Positions 45,725 through 59,100 of a stretch of 64,000 nt of DNA are shown piece after piece. Below the pieces are notes generated by a model. The model ran no database searches and was not told where the DNA came from. It saw nothing but the letters and a program-made list of their open reading frames with translations. The stretch's first letter is position 1; the number at the start of each line of letters is the position of its first letter. This DNA is from Maniola hyperantus (Eukaryota > Arthropoda > Insecta > Lepidoptera > Nymphalidae): NCBI RefSeq assembly GCF_902806685.2, contig NC_048539.1, positions 9,436,501-9,500,500 on the forward strand. Direction: 5' to 3'. Position numbers and translations under genes: made by a program.

Positions 45725-47604
45725 AGTATTAACAGCTAATCTAACGTTATTTGTAAGAGAAATGAGGAACTGACCACTTAGAACCACCTTCAGGCAGCTT
45801 CTTACAGATGTAAGCCGTAGTTATTTTTTACTTTTGTTACCTATTTATTTTCTAAAAGTTGTATTATTGTCATTATTTAAGTAAGTACATAATAATAATT
45901 TCCTGCTTAATGCTATTTTTCATAATTTTAAGGGTTCCGTAACTCAAAATGAAAAAAAGAACCCTTATAGGATCACTTTGTTGTCTGTCTGTCTGTCTGT
46001 CCGTCCGTCTATCCGTCTGTGTGCCGTGCCTGTCTAGAAAACCTGTAGGGTACTTCCTGTTGACCTAGAATCATGAAATTTGGCAGATAGGTAGATCTTA
46101 TAGCTGACATTTGGGGAAAAATCTGAAAAGGTGGTAGGTGTAGGTCTTATAGCACAAGTAAAGGAAAAAATTCGAAAATCGTGAATTTGTGGTTACATCA
46201 CAAAAAAAATTAAACGTAAATAATTAATATGTATTTCCAATTTTCAAAGTAAGATAGCTATATCAAGTGGGGTATCATAATGAAAGAAAGGGCCTGTTAC
46301 CTGTACTGTACTAGGTAGGTATATTCTAAAAAAAAAAATTATTTTTATGGATAGTAGTTTTTGATTTATCAAGCAAAATGTCGAAAAAATACGACTAGTA
46401 CGGAACCCTCGGTGCCTGACTCGCACTTGGCCGTTTTTTTTTCTTTTTTTAAACAAAGTAAATATTCTTTCTTTTCTTCTAAATAATATCTGTCCCGGCT
46501 GTACTCACGTGTTTAGCCGACGATAGCCCGACTAGTTTCGAACCCATCCGGGGCCCTTTTTTTTGACCCCGGATGGTAAGGACTTTCTTTTCTTATTGCC
46601 AGATCTAGGTCAAAATAGATTCAGGTACAATAATGTGATTCTGCTATTCAGGATAATGGTTTTCGGAGGAGCTACCCATGCACCCATTACGTTAGGGTAG
46701 GAATAAAATGTAATGAAGTCGGTTAAAAATATGTCGATACATGGTATCGATAACTAAATACGAAAGAGTTATATTTACATAACACTTTATTAAAAAACAA
46801 TGATTATAAAATAGAGAATGTCATTATATCCTTCTTTGCTTGCTGCATTTTAATACAATGGACAAAATTCATAGATATAAATTGAAAAATGATATTTACT
46901 TGGATTTTGGAAGTTACATAAATCCAGTAACATATAACCTGTAGGTATCAATCAAAATAACAAATAAATAATATTAATTTGACCTTGAATGAGCGAAAAA
47001 TAATTCTTTACTATTTCCTTTAATTACAACTCTTAAAAAAAGCTACCTATATAAATTTAACTATTTCGTATTTATTTATCGATACGATATATCGACATAT
47101 TTTACATTTAATTCCTACTCTATACTTAACTAACCTAGTGGGTGTATGGGGAAATACGAATTCCCCTTCCACCCACTGGTGGGAGACTGGGAGAAGCCGG
47201 TGGGTGCACGGGTAGCTCCTCGGTTTTCGGCGCATTCGTAAGGCCCATACCCACCCAGGGTGTAGTGATTTGTTGATGATGATGATGAATGATGCTATTC
47301 TACGATTCAGTTATGTAAACGAATCATTATTTGTGTTCCCCTCCTCGGTCCAATCTATATTATAAAGATCGTATTAGAACAAAAAGTTACAATCGGCATA
47401 ATTGCGTTACGATAATTCTGATTACTATAGCATGTTAGGGGCTTAAAATAACGATCAATAACGGATATCAGTCAGACGGATTTTGCTTCCAAATCTTGTG
47501 TCTAGATTGCAGCAATTAGGTACTGAGGTACTTAATAAGTTTAAATAAATAATAGCGCTCCAACGTAGGGTAACTTAACTAATTGGTGGAATTATTACGT
47601 ATAG
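45725..47604. other. Gene-poor region
   Basis: Family D element (45930-46440, GGGTTCCGTA to GGCCGTTTTTTTTT), then AT-rich DNA. Around 46540-46580 is a short inverted repeat with GGGGCCC/GACCCCGGATGG. Nothing protein-like is seen on either strand. Confidence 0.4.
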
Positions 47605-47763
47605 TACCTACGTTACAGGTTGAAATAGCAATCGGGGAGGGAACGCCCCGCACACCTGCACAACCCCCGTGCTAACTCGGTGCGGGCTAGCACGGGTGAC
47701 GTGCGGGAGTGCGGAGCTGCCTCATACCCCGATTGACATCTCTACCTGTCGCGGACTATTCAT
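47605..47763. mobile_element. GC-rich palindromic MITE (family P)
   Basis: From TACAGGTTGAAATAGCAATC to GATTGACATCTCTACCTGTC then GCGGACTAT, with a core around GCTAACTCGGTGCGGGCTAG. Confidence 0.65.
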
Positions 47764-48287
47764 AGGTACTTAGTATTTATGAGATCCCTTAATTTAACTA
47801 TGCGCTTTAACTTTGTATGACATATTTTTTATGTAAACACACAAAACAGTTAAAACATTTCATTGTAATCTTTAGAAAATCATCGAAGGGTACCTATGGG
47901 TATATTAAAAATACTTACTATTAGATACCTACGAACATGTTAAGTAGGTACATTTTTGTTTAAGTAATTTTTACCAAGGGTGCAAAGCATATTGGCATAG
48001 AAGCAAAACGACGCGTCTTTTTTAAAGTGATGAGAATACGTGTATATTTAATTTTATCTCCATTATAAGTATCTAAAACGTATGAATGTGTGAAGTAAAA
48101 AAAATTAATTTTAAATATAAAAGAAACCTATCAAACAATATTTTGATACATACATACATACTTACACCCGAAAACAACTACCTTTCTTCGTGCAGTCGGG
48201 TAAAAAGACAAAAATTTGCTTGCTCAAATACGTACGTATTTTACTCAGCGGAGTTGAAAATGAAAATAAGAAAAATAAAGTTTAACT

Positions 48288-48440
48288 ACTTATAGTCCGT
48301 GACAGGTCGAACCGAAATGGCAATCGGGGCATGAGGCGTGGGACGCCCCGCACACCCGCGCTCGCCCGAATCGGGTTAGCGAGGGGGTTGTGCGGGGCGT
48401 TCCCTTCCCGATTGCAAACTCAACCTGTCGCGTACTATAC
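48288..48440. mobile_element. GC-rich palindromic MITE (family P)
   Basis: Starts TAGTCCGTGACAGGTCGAAC and ends GATTGCAAACTCAACCTGTC then GCGTACTATA. The two halves are inverse complements around GCCCGAATCGGGTTAGCG, so the whole of about 150 bases can fold on itself. Other copies in the window: 7035-7503 (split), 10035-10185, 20907-21072, 41400-41510 (part), 47605-47763, 48888-49048, 50007-50150, 51634-51768, 52860-52937 (part) and 59468-59720 (with insert). Confidence 0.7.
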
Positions 48441-48887
48441 TTATATTTTGCAACATTTAGAAAAGACGCGTCGCTTCGATTCTGCACAGATTTACCTTGA
48501 TCCAGAACACATCACATAGAAATACATAATTTAAACTGTACTACTACTACTACTATTAAAATTGTGTTTGTAAAAAATAAAAAATTACTTGCCGTTTAAA
48601 TTTTATTTTAAGTTGACCATTATAACACGGCGCGGCGGTAGAAGTTACGAGTCCGAGCGTAGCGAGCTAATATTATTTTATAGCTCGTCTGATCTAAACC
48701 CGCGTGGCACTTATCTGTGCCTTACATTATTGCACGGTGTAAAAAAGGACTACATTTATGTAAGTCACGGATAAGCTGGTTTAGGTCGCGCAGTGCTAAA
48801 AGGTCTTTGCTGCGTTATCTAGGTACTATACATATAGGTAACCTATTTAAAGCAATGTGTCTCGTGATTTAAGACAATGTATCTTTA

Positions 48888-49048
48888 GTCCGCGACAGGT
48901 GGAGATGACAATCGGGGTATGAGGCGGGTGGACGCTCCGCACAGCCGCTCGTCACCCGCGCTCGCCCGCACCGGGTTAGCACACTGGGCTGTGCGGGTGT
49001 GCGGGGCGTTCCCCTTCCCGATTGCCATCTCGCCCTGTCGCGTACTTT
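48888..49048. mobile_element. GC-rich palindromic MITE (family P)
   Basis: TAGTCCGCGACAGGTGGAGA to GATTGCCATCTCGCCCTGTC then GCGTACTTTA. It lies only about 450 bases from the previous copy in the same orientation. Confidence 0.7.
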
Positions 49049-49059
49049 AGCAAGTTTTC

Positions 49060-49484
49060 TACTCCATCGATTAATTATTATTCATCTATACTAATATCAT
49101 AAAAAGGTAAACTTTTTAAGTTTGTTTGTAGGAAGTAATCTCTGGAACTACTGAACCGATTTTAAAAATTCTTTCACCAGTAGAAAGCTACATTATTCCT
49201 GAGTGACATAGGCTATTATTTTATTTTCAAGCGAAGCTGGGGCGGGTCGCTAGTCACTATTAATTATTAAGAAAACTGACTGATTACGCATTGTACTTAT
49301 TTAGCGGCCCTTCTCCTCTGTTATCTACAATTTAGTGAATTTTTTTATGTAACAAGTAAGTAGGTACTTACTTGGTAACCGACCGAACCTTCAGGTTTGG
49401 CCACCTTCGGCTGAAAAAACCACCCTCGTCGTCGGCCAGAATGGGCTGAAATCGACCTTCGGTCGGACACTAGTTGACAAGTAC
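49060..49484. repeat. Family C retroposon and a CCTTCGGTCGG-type repeat
   Basis: 49085-49255 is a family C copy ending GCGAAGCTGGGGCGGGTCGC then TAGT. From 49378 to 49475 is a short palindromic repeat with CCGACCGAACCTTCAGG, CACCTTCGGCTGAA and GACCTTCGGTCGGACACTAG. No gene. Confidence 0.5.
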
Positions 49485-49657
49485 AGTACGCGGCAGAAAA
49501 TATTGTACATCGAAAGAGATAGCCGTTTTGAAGAGCACTGTCTCTGTCGTTGAGACTGACAAAACGTCACATAGGTATGAGTAACAGAGACAACGCTCTA
49601 CAAAGCCGAAATATCATTCTAAAGGTCGATGTTTATTTTCTGCTGCGTACTGTACTT
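49485..49657. mobile_element. Inverted-repeat MITE (AGTACGCGGCAGAAAATATT)
   Basis: The ends AGTACGCGGCAGAAAATATT and ATTTTCTGCTGCGTACTGTA are inverse complements. Internal GTCTCTGTCGTTGAGACTGA then CAAAACGTCA is shared with the diverged copy at 19500-19705. Confidence 0.6.
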
Positions 49658-49737
49658 TCTTAGTGTACTATTAGCCAATACCGACTTTGTAAACTCCAAG
49701 GCCCTTATTTTTATTAAATGCCTTAAAATATCAAATA

Positions 49738-49957
49738 CTAGATGATGCCCGCGACGTCGTCCGCGTGGATTTAGGTTTTTAAAAACCCCGTGGGAACTCT
49801 TTTCTGGGATAAAAAGTAGCCTATGTCCTTCCCCGGCATGCAAGCTATCTCTGTACCAAATTTCGTCAAAATCAGTTGAACGGATAGGCTGTGAAAGGCT
49901 AGCAGACAGACGGCCAGACAGACAGACACACTTTCGCATTTATAATATTTGTATGGA
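49738..49957 (+). repeat. Family A retroposon copy
   Basis: CTAGATGATGCCCGCGACGT to CACACTTTCGCATTTATAAT. The minus-strand open frames of 106 and 141 codons nearby run through this repeat and the neighbouring family P element and are not genes. Confidence 0.6.
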
Positions 49958-50006
49958 TAAGAATTAGATGTACCTAATGAACGATTTGTTGATACGTAGG
50001 TATATG

Positions 50007-50150
50007 ACGCGACAGGTCGAGATGGTAATCGGGGTATAAGGCGGGGGACGCCCCGCACACCCGCGCTATTCCGCACTGGGTTAGTGCGGGGGCTGTGCAG
50101 ATGTGCGGAACGTCTCGCGATTGCCATCTCGACGTGTCGCGTATTATGGT
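50007..50150. mobile_element. GC-rich palindromic MITE (family P)
   Basis: GACGCGACAGGTCGAGATGG to GATTGCCATCTCGACGTGTC then GCGTATTATG. Confidence 0.65.
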
Positions 50151-51633
50151 ATGGTTTAATATTGTTAAATATTATGAGCCCTGATACCGGTTTCAAGAGG
50201 CCGGAATTTTTGGTGTTTACTGTTTAGTACTTAGCTAGTAAGGTCCTAATAAGAATAATAGTAAATGAACTAATAAAATTTTCAATTTGTTTTTGAGCTT
50301 AAGAGGGGTTTATTTGCAATGGGTACGCACCAAACAAATGTAGTTTGGCTCTACAAGAAAAAACACTTAAATTTTTATTAAATTTAATGGTGGCATTTTG
50401 ATTTTTTTATTATTTGTTGTAGCGGCAATAGAAATACACATTCTGTGAAAATTTGTTTTTCAGTTCATGAGATGTAGGTACAGCTTTCGTATTACAGTTC
50501 ATGAGATACAGCCCACTGATAGACTGACGGACGGAGAGCGTAAACTTAGTAATAGAGTCCCGTTGGTACCCGTGGGGTGCGGAACCCTAAAAAGTATTTA
50601 CCTACCGCCCGCTTTTAATGAGATGAAGACAGGGTCACCAGCATTATTACACTATGCTATGGCCTCTGATGTAATCTATCAACGAAAACCCGTTTTTAAT
50701 TGGGTCTATCGTTTCAATTATAAATTGCTCAATTGGTGGTTTATTAAGCTGCTTCAACACATGAGCTCTAAAATTTTACTTATCTTTATAAAATACCATA
50801 ACAAAGCATTTTTTTTGTTAGACGTTTATGTACGAGTAGGTAGTTGATAATTCTCGCTGTAAACCTGTATTTGTTGTTATTGCGTTATATTTACAAATTA
50901 GGTAATTTTGTTATATATCCATACTAATATTATACATGCGAAAGTGTGTCTGTCTGTCTGCTAGCATTTCACGGCCCATGCGTTTTACCAATTTTGACGA
51001 AAGGTACAGAGATAACATGCATCCCGGGGATAAGGACACAGGCTACTGTTTATGCCGGAAAATTAAAGAGTTCCCACGGGATTTTTAGAAAATTTATTAA
51101 CACAAAATAAATATCAGTGTATAATAATTTATTAACAATTAGTGTTATATAAACTTATAACATTTTATGACCTAGGTACTTGTTATCATATGGGTGCATA
51201 TTGTATTAAAAATGAATACCAAATGGGCTCAGTGGCTATCATTCAGTGTTAGTCAGTAGACACTGAGTTAGCGAATCAGTAGGCTGGAAAGAGATCAATA
51301 TTTTCTGAAAATGAAACGAAAACCTGGATTGGAGTTCCGCGGACGCCTGGACGGCATGCCTGTTTGAAGTCTTCTTTAGGCAAACTCTATCTTCAGGGAC
51401 CTGACAATCGGAGCGGCTTACCTACTGGAAAATAATATTAAGTACTTAAGTATAATCACAAACTATTTTATTTATGCTCTACAGTTGAGGGGCAAGTGGT
51501 AGTAGCTACGACCACTACAGCTACCTATTCTAATTAATATCTGTCCCGGCTGTACTCACGCCTACCTACTTAAAAATATCATATCTATTGGAAAGTGCAG
51601 AACCCATGCGGAGATTTACGATTGAAAGTTCAT
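50151..51633. other. Gene-poor region with retroposon fragments
   Basis: Family D tail around 50470-50590, a minus-strand family A copy at 50920-51095 (TAATATTATACATGCGAAAG to GGGATTTTTAG), and a CTCAGTGGCTATCATTCAGT fragment at 51218 related to the element at 53370-53525. The 126-codon frame at 50467-50847 starts in repeat sequence and has no family features. Confidence 0.4.
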
Positions 51634-51768
51634 GTATAGTCCATGACAGGTTGAGATGGCAATCGGAGTATGAGGCTGGGGACGCCCCGCACGCCCGCAC
51701 CGGTTTAGCCCGGGGGTTGTTTGGGTGTGCGGGGCGTTCCCTCCCCGATTGCCACTGCCTACTATTTT
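51634..51768. mobile_element. GC-rich palindromic MITE (family P)
   Basis: TAGTCCATGACAGGTTGAGA to GGGGCGTTCCCTCCCCGATT then GCCACTGCCTACTA. The last half is slightly shortened. Confidence 0.6.
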
Positions 51769-53110
51769 AATAGTTGGAAGAAGAGAAGTAGTGGGATGTC
51801 TTTACTTAGCCTCAATAGCTCAGCTATGAAAAGAGCAGACTGCAATCCGAAAGGTCGCCGGTTCACACCCCACCTGTTGCTCTATTGTCGTTCGTACCTA
51901 CTCCTAGCACTTAGTTGGAAAGGGGAATATTATAATCATCATGCTTTGATAATATCCTTTAAAAAAATGAAAAATGTCACTATTCTCTTGTTTCTTCAAT
52001 TCATTTAAATTTACCCACTCAGCGCACTTAAAATATAAGTAACTACGGTTTCCATTGTGCCACCATGAAAAATATAAGAAATGGACAGCTCTCTAACTTT
52101 AGGCACTTTCAGATTCTCAACAGTGCCGAAAATTAAATAACTAAGTGAGAACCTTTCCTTTCATCTCCTGACTCCTGCCTAATAATTAATTATTTTCGTA
52201 AAGTTTAGGCAGGCATGTTTGCCATTTAATTTTCTCAGGCGCTCTTTTAAAACTGTTTAGAATCTGAAAGTAGGTACCTTATTAGCGGCTAGTTTCCCTT
52301 CTCGACGATCGAGGTTTTAAGTAACTAATTATTATTATAGACCTTCAATCTAAAGTTTCAATATATATTCAGCGGCAGTCTTAAGTAGGTACCTAATTAG
52401 GTAGGGAGGTCGAGGTAGGTAATTTGTTAAGTATCAACAAAACGACGCGCGCAAAGCGAAATCTTTTAATTCTTGTAAAAACGATTATTGCTAAAAGTCT
52501 AGAACCTTGGCAAAAGAACAAAATAATGACCCGATTTTATTTTTCGAGTTGGCATTACATACCTAGTTACCTACTTAATTTTCTTGACCTATGGAAAATG
52601 GCTCGCCCGTCGAGTAACCCAAATTGTATTGAAAAATAATAGTAATAATACTTGCTCGTAGATTTGGATAATACCTAGGATACTTATTAGGATGATCTAA
52701 GAGTACTTTTAAACGTTTCCGTCTGTTGTGCTTCGACGTCTGATCTACGAGTACTTAACCAATACTTATTTACCTACTGGCCTATCGAACAAATCTGAGT
52801 TCCTACTACATCTGATACTGTATACCTACTAGCAGTCTCATCCTACTGCAGCTTATACATAGGGCGAAGGCGGAGACGTGCCCCCCCCCCCCCCCTCATA
52901 CACCGATTACCATCTCGACCTGTCGCGTACTATAGGTCTACTTATTTGTTAAAACGGTTTTTGAAAATTTTAAAACACTTATTTTAGACAACGCCATCCC
53001 TAGGTTCCAGGCCTTGAAATATACGAGGTTAATACTATAAAGCTATTCAAACAAAAATTAATATACTGAACTACACAATAATATACAAAGATACAAGAAC
53101 GTATCTAATT
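51769..53110. other. 3' flank of the serpin gene, no other gene
   Basis: AT-rich, with a partial family P copy at 52860-52937 containing a run of C (GTGCCCCCCCCCCCCCC). No obvious AATAAA appears on the minus strand just after the serpin stop. The 71-codon frame at 52424 has no recognisable feature. Confidence 0.4.
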
Positions 53111-56100
53111 CTATAATACAAAGTTTCCATTCATCAGCGTGACATTTTTCCATCGCACGTAGAAAAGATATGGACGATCCACGATTATTTCTTTCTCCGG
53201 AGCTTCGTCCCATTCAATACCTAAAATTATAATACATAGGTACATATATTATCGTAAGTACTACGAACAAAAAATCAAATACAAAGAGTTTTACTCGTTT
53301 TGTGCTACCGTAGTGTCGGTCTCATGGCCACGTGTCAATACAATCGATACTTGGACAGCGGGGTGACGGTGATCAACACTGAATGATAGCCACCGAGGTC
53401 ACTTGTCATTTTATTAAAATCCAGTGATGGTTTTCTACGAAAAGTTATTTTAATATCACTCGGCGAAGCAGCAATGTACAAACAACCAATGTCAAAATGA
53501 GCTCGGTGGCTATCATTCTACAAAATCGTTCCGATTAGTGGTCGAATGTACTATAATGAAACATGCAATACCTGCATCGAGCATCCGAAAGCAGTGATAA
53601 AAAGTTCAATCGCAGCTTTTAGCTTCCAAAAACCAGTCAAGTGCGAGTCGGACTCGCACACGAAGGGTTCCGTACCATCGTACAAGATATACCTAACACA
53701 TTTATGTAGAACACTGCACGTTAATGACTGATTGATGTAACCATAAATTCAGTTTTCGGATTTTTTCCATTACTCGTGCTATAAGACCTGCCTGCCAAAC
53801 ATGATTCTAGGTCAACGGGAAGTACCCTATAGGTTTTCTTGATAGACACGACAGACGGACAGACAGCAAAGTGATTCTATAACGGTTCCTTTTGATGTAC
53901 GGAACTCTAAAAAGCGAGCGCAGATTGCAAAGCATCCAATTTATGCTAGCTATCATACAATTCGGTACCTACCGTCATCTTTATAAGCATTTCGGCCAGC
54001 CTCCGCCCAAAACATGATTCGCTGCACTGCGTGAGATAGTCTAAGTTGTCCGCATCCACTGCTCTTGCTATTATTTGTCTCTACCAAGCGAGATATACCC
54101 ATCTGTGAAAATAGGCATAATAAATGTTGGGTCGTAAACATTATTGTACTTACACCTATCTTATTTCCAGCAGCATTATTAGTAAGACGTAAGATTTTTT
54201 TACACCTGTTATCTCCCAAAGCAACCATGATCCAAACAAACATCCAAATAAACGTTCCTCCCAGTATTGGGGACAATACGCAGATAAACTTTCAGATTTT
54301 ATAAAATAACGAAGGTCTGGCACGCGCTGGCTCTTAGTCCATATAATACATAACAGTAAATTGTAAGGGTTAGAGTTCGTCCGCACACCAGCCAGAGCCC
54401 CAACCGAAATCTTTATGAAATTAAAATCGGAAGTTCAATTATAAAGCAAGAGGATACTCAGTCCGATACTGCGCACACGCCCTCTGTACGTGACAACGCA
54501 TTTACACACACTGTGCAGTGTTGTAGTACATACCTCTTGAAGTTTCCCAGGTAATAGTAATGTCATACGCAGTGTGTAAATAGGCAGTATGGCCGCTACC
54601 CGCATTGTACGCAATCTGTCATCAATGCCCCGCAAACTGGTTGTAGTCATAGTTGTTGCCAAGCTATTTAGTGAGTGCCCTTCAGGAACCAGTAACAGGA
54701 GGGTGAGGCCGGGTGTTGCATATCTGATCTCTATAGCCTGTAGAAAAAAAAACTCGTTTTATAAGGTCTCCCAAAAAAGGTTTATTGCCAAACTTTTAAA
54801 AATAGATGCACCAAAAATGGGAAATAAGAAAGTATGAAGAAAATAAACGGCATAATGAAATAATATTTATTTATTTATTATCCCATTCTTAAATTTCATT
54901 AGGACAGGGCGACGCAAATGAAATTCACTTTCAACGCCGACGCCGACGCCACGCGGCACGTAGCCTTAGCACATACACATTTCTATGGCGGAATGCACAC
55001 GAAGCTATTTATCGAAATTGCATTTAAGACGCCGCTGACGGAACCAGTAAATGCTACCCGCGCGTTGCCAGCGCAACTTTTCCACGAGTTGAACCAGCAA
55101 ACAATACTTAATTTGTTCAAGAGGTAGGAATAACGACTTTACGACTGTAGGCTTGTGGATTATGCACAAAATGATATTACGGAAAAGTCTTGGAATCAAG
55201 TGGGGAAACTGGGTAGGTATATTTAAAAGGTATAAAGATTATGCCTTCATCATCACTTTTACACATTTGAAATCTAAGCAGTCAAGAGATGAAGGTAGGT
55301 TCTTTGTAAGCCCGGTGAACGGTGGCGCAAATTATGACTGAAATCGTTATAACTTGGAGTCACGCCATGTGAGAAAATTAGTCGCAACGCAGTCGACAAC
55401 GCCAGTTGCGACCTAATTAGTGTCGTCCATGGCCGCGATAGCCAGAACAGAAGGATGCAAAATATGTATTAATTTATTTCTAAATATTTTAGGTTGCGTT
55501 GCCCCGTGTGACAAGGGCCTTAAAATACAATGGTTAATCGCCAACGAACCAGCAATTATCAATTATGTACTCAAGGTATCAAATAACAGATCTGCTATGT
55601 CAATATGAACTAGAAAGATAAATATCAAATATCAAGTTATCACGATTGGGGGCGGTGTACTGGATCAAATTTTGTGTATCTGCATTTGGTTGTCAATGCA
55701 ATCGTTGACGCCTCTTTCAGTGTCTCTCAACACATCGCAACGATGGCGCGTTACGGCGCTCTGCTCGCGTCACTGCTGTACCTCCGTATACTCTCCTGTG
55801 TTCGGGGCGACTGTCCACCTGACCGTGAGCAGCAAGAACACGACGAGTTAAAATTACACACCGATTTATTATGTGCATATAAAAGTGACATGCGACCTGT
55901 GAAAGACCACAAAACTGCCGTGGTCGTCAAAGTGCGATTGGCATTGAAATATTTAAGCTTTGATTCTCAAGAGGAAATGGTCACAGTTCACAGTTGGGTA
56001 GCGCTGAATTGGAACGACCCGTTTCTAACTTGGAACCCAAGTGAATATGGTGATATAAACGAAATCCAAATCGAGAGTCACGAAATATGGAGCCCAGGTT

Positions 56101-59100
56101 TGGCCCTGTTCAACGCAGACGCTTCGGGGTATCTTACTGACTCGATTTACACCACCTGCCTGGTCACTAACACGGGGAAGGTTACTTGCGTGCCGCACCT
56201 CGCTCATACTGGAATTTGTCGAACGTCACTAAGCAGATGGCCGTATGATGTGCAAAATTGTACCTTCTATTTCGGGTCGTGGATGCACACCGGAGAACAG
56301 ATTAATTTTACGTTTTACAACGTAAGGCCGGTAGTGCTCGACGATTTTCAAAACGGTGCCGGTTGGAAACTTTTGAACGTAGCTAACGAGCGTTTACCGG
56401 GAAAGTACAACCTAAACAGCACGTATCCAATGCTTAAGTACACGTTCATGTTGCGTAGAGAAGCAGCTGGCATTGCAGCTATCGTTGTCGCGCCATCGAT
56501 TGTTTTGGTACTGCTAACGCTGGCAGGTCTATTACTAGACGTCAAGGATAACACGAGATTAATACTCCTGTGTTTCAGTTTGTTCGGTCATTTTACGATG
56601 TTAAGTGAAATAGGTTACGTGGTACCAAAACTGAGTGCAAATACGCCAATTATCCTGCTGTTTGTAAGAGATTCCCTGCTAATCACCCTAACCGCTATAT
56701 TAGTGACTATGGTGCTGATGTCTTTACGAAAGCAAGTGGTGCCGGCGCCGGCTTGGATTATGTCGCTTAATAGATTAGTTAGCCTCGGACCAGGAAAATA
56801 TATTGTATTTACAGAGTTCGACCCGAGCGATACTGCAGAAAACAAGATAGTGTCCGAGGATTCGAGAACCGAGGAGAAAAATTTGCGAACAGCCTCCGAC
56901 TGGATAAAATTCGCTACCGTTCTGAATAATCTAACGTTTGTCGTATCTCTTTTCGTTTACTTGATACTAATTTGCATTTACATCCCCAGCGACAAAAAGT
57001 AGAACCGGGTCGGGAAATTGGATGGAAACTGAGTCCAGACGTAATTGTTCAGTATTCATTCGGCCTGACGTAGCAAAATAACCAGCTCTATAAAAATTAA
57101 GACTCATTTCAATGTCACGTATTGTATGTATTGTTATGTAAGTTTAAAATAATGTGCGATAATTACTTAACAAAGTAGAGTCCCTAAGATAGGGTGTAAG
57201 AACTGTTGTTACAAGATGAAATAAAATTTTACCTCAGCATTCCATTCCTTGAGCGCCGCATATCGCATGACGTCGTTTATTCTGATCATTCTCACTGAGC
57301 GTTGAGGTTGAATGTGCTCAGAGTCTCGGAAAGGCCGTGAGCCGTTGAGCACGGTGGGCGGAGACCGCCAGCGCGCGCGGACGTACATCGTACTCAGCAG
57401 AATCGAACACGCACCCTCTGAGAAATCGTCTTCTTCGAAAGTATTGCGCATCGCACCGCCAGAATCTGTTTTCACCTATTTACGAAAATATTTAAAATAA
57501 ACTTTTCTAATTGTCAATGAGAGAGAGAATGTTTTACCAAGCAGAGACAAAATACTATTTTTTAGGTACACTAGAGGATAAGTCCCATTTGTCGTCATCG
57601 AACAAAATTAGATAATTTTATCTGACGACGTCAAGTTCTATAGAATTAATGGGACTTGCCCACACTAGATAGAGACCTGTGACATGGATCATCCGCTCAT
57701 GCTCAATAGTGCAGACTTTCTGTGATAAAAAGTAGCCTTTGCTGGTCTCCGGGAAGCAAGCTATCTCTCATGGTACCATAAAACACACTTTCGCATATCT
57801 ACATAGTATAAAATAAAGTCGCTTCCCGCGTCTGTATGTATGTATGTATGTATGTATGTATGAACGCGTAGATCTTTTAAACTACGCAACGGATTTTAAT
57901 GCGGTTTTCACCAATAGATAGAGTGCTTCAAGAGGAAGGTTTATAGCTATAGTTTAATTCTCAAAAAATTAGAGATCCCTAGAGAAATTGAAATAATGTG
58001 AATTACGTCGGGAAAAAATTCTTCCATTTGAGAGTTTCCGAGGCAATGACACCACATTAGTATCTACGTTGCACCCATGCGAAGCCGGGGCGGGTCGCTA
58101 GTTCATAATAAATCCATACTAATATTATAAATGCGAAAGTGTCTGTCTGTCTGTCTGCTAGCTTTTCACGGCTCAACCGTTCAACCGATTTTGACGAAAT
58201 TTAGTACAGAGGTAGCTTGCAACCCGGGGAAGGACATAGGCTACTTTTTATCCCGGAAAATTTGAGTTCCCACAGGATTTTTAAAAACCTAAATCCACGC
58301 GTACGAAGTCGCGGGCATCAGCTAGTAAGAAAATAATATGGTCGCATTTGAGCAGTTTCTGATGAGTGGACTGTGGAATGTATTTGGTGGGCGAGGATAA
58401 GAGGATACGCAACAAGAAATGCCACCTACCCTGCTATTTAGTTTTTTAGTAAGATTCGCCATTGTTTCTGATCCATTTAACCATTCTACTTGTATTCTTA
58501 GAGCTGAAGCAGTTCCATTCAGAAATTTCTGACTAACTGGCAACCCTGGTTCTAGCACCAAGCGCGTTGCCCAGCGGAACTTTAGGTTAACATTTGACGG
58601 AGGGAGCCACGATGTAATCTGCCTCAGAAGTTCTATTTTGTCCTGTCACAACGAAAACTGTGAGATTTCAACCCTTTAGTAGGGTGTACCTATTTAAAAT
58701 ATTGCATTGTAATTGAGAGCGAATTTAGACATGGAAAAAAGTATGAACAATGTTTCAGACAGTTTCTAACTAATTTTTACTTCGCAAAAAAATAGACACA
58801 ATTAAAATAACTATTGATCTCCAAAATAACTCGTTGAAGAAAGAAGCTCAAAGTTTACTTCTATGATTTCAATTTTGGTTTTAGAAATTTGTATCAATAT
58901 GTACTTATGTATCTAAGGCGGGGATCTAATGGATGAGATCTATAGATCGCACTCTGACTTAGCTTAGACTTAAAACGAGACAGAGCTATATCTATAAGTC
59001 TGAGCAAAGTCAAAGTGCGCTCTATTGATCAAAGAGCAGTTTACTTTGCTCAGAGTTATTATCAGACTTAAGTTTCAGTTAAAATGAGACAGATTTATGT

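Noticed and set aside
49619..50196. Minus-strand frames of 106 and 141 codons
   Set aside because: They run through a family A retroposon and a family P MITE, and equivalent frames occur in other copies of the same repeats.
50467..50847. 126-codon plus-strand frame
   Set aside because: Starts in a family D repeat tail and shows no conserved motif.
54918..55127. 69-codon frame in serpin intron 4
   Set aside because: Lies inside a probable transposon remnant; no known domain.
55674..55742. Upstream in-frame extension of the receptor starting with GTG
   Set aside because: Not an ATG, and it would bury the signal peptide that begins at the ATG at 55743.
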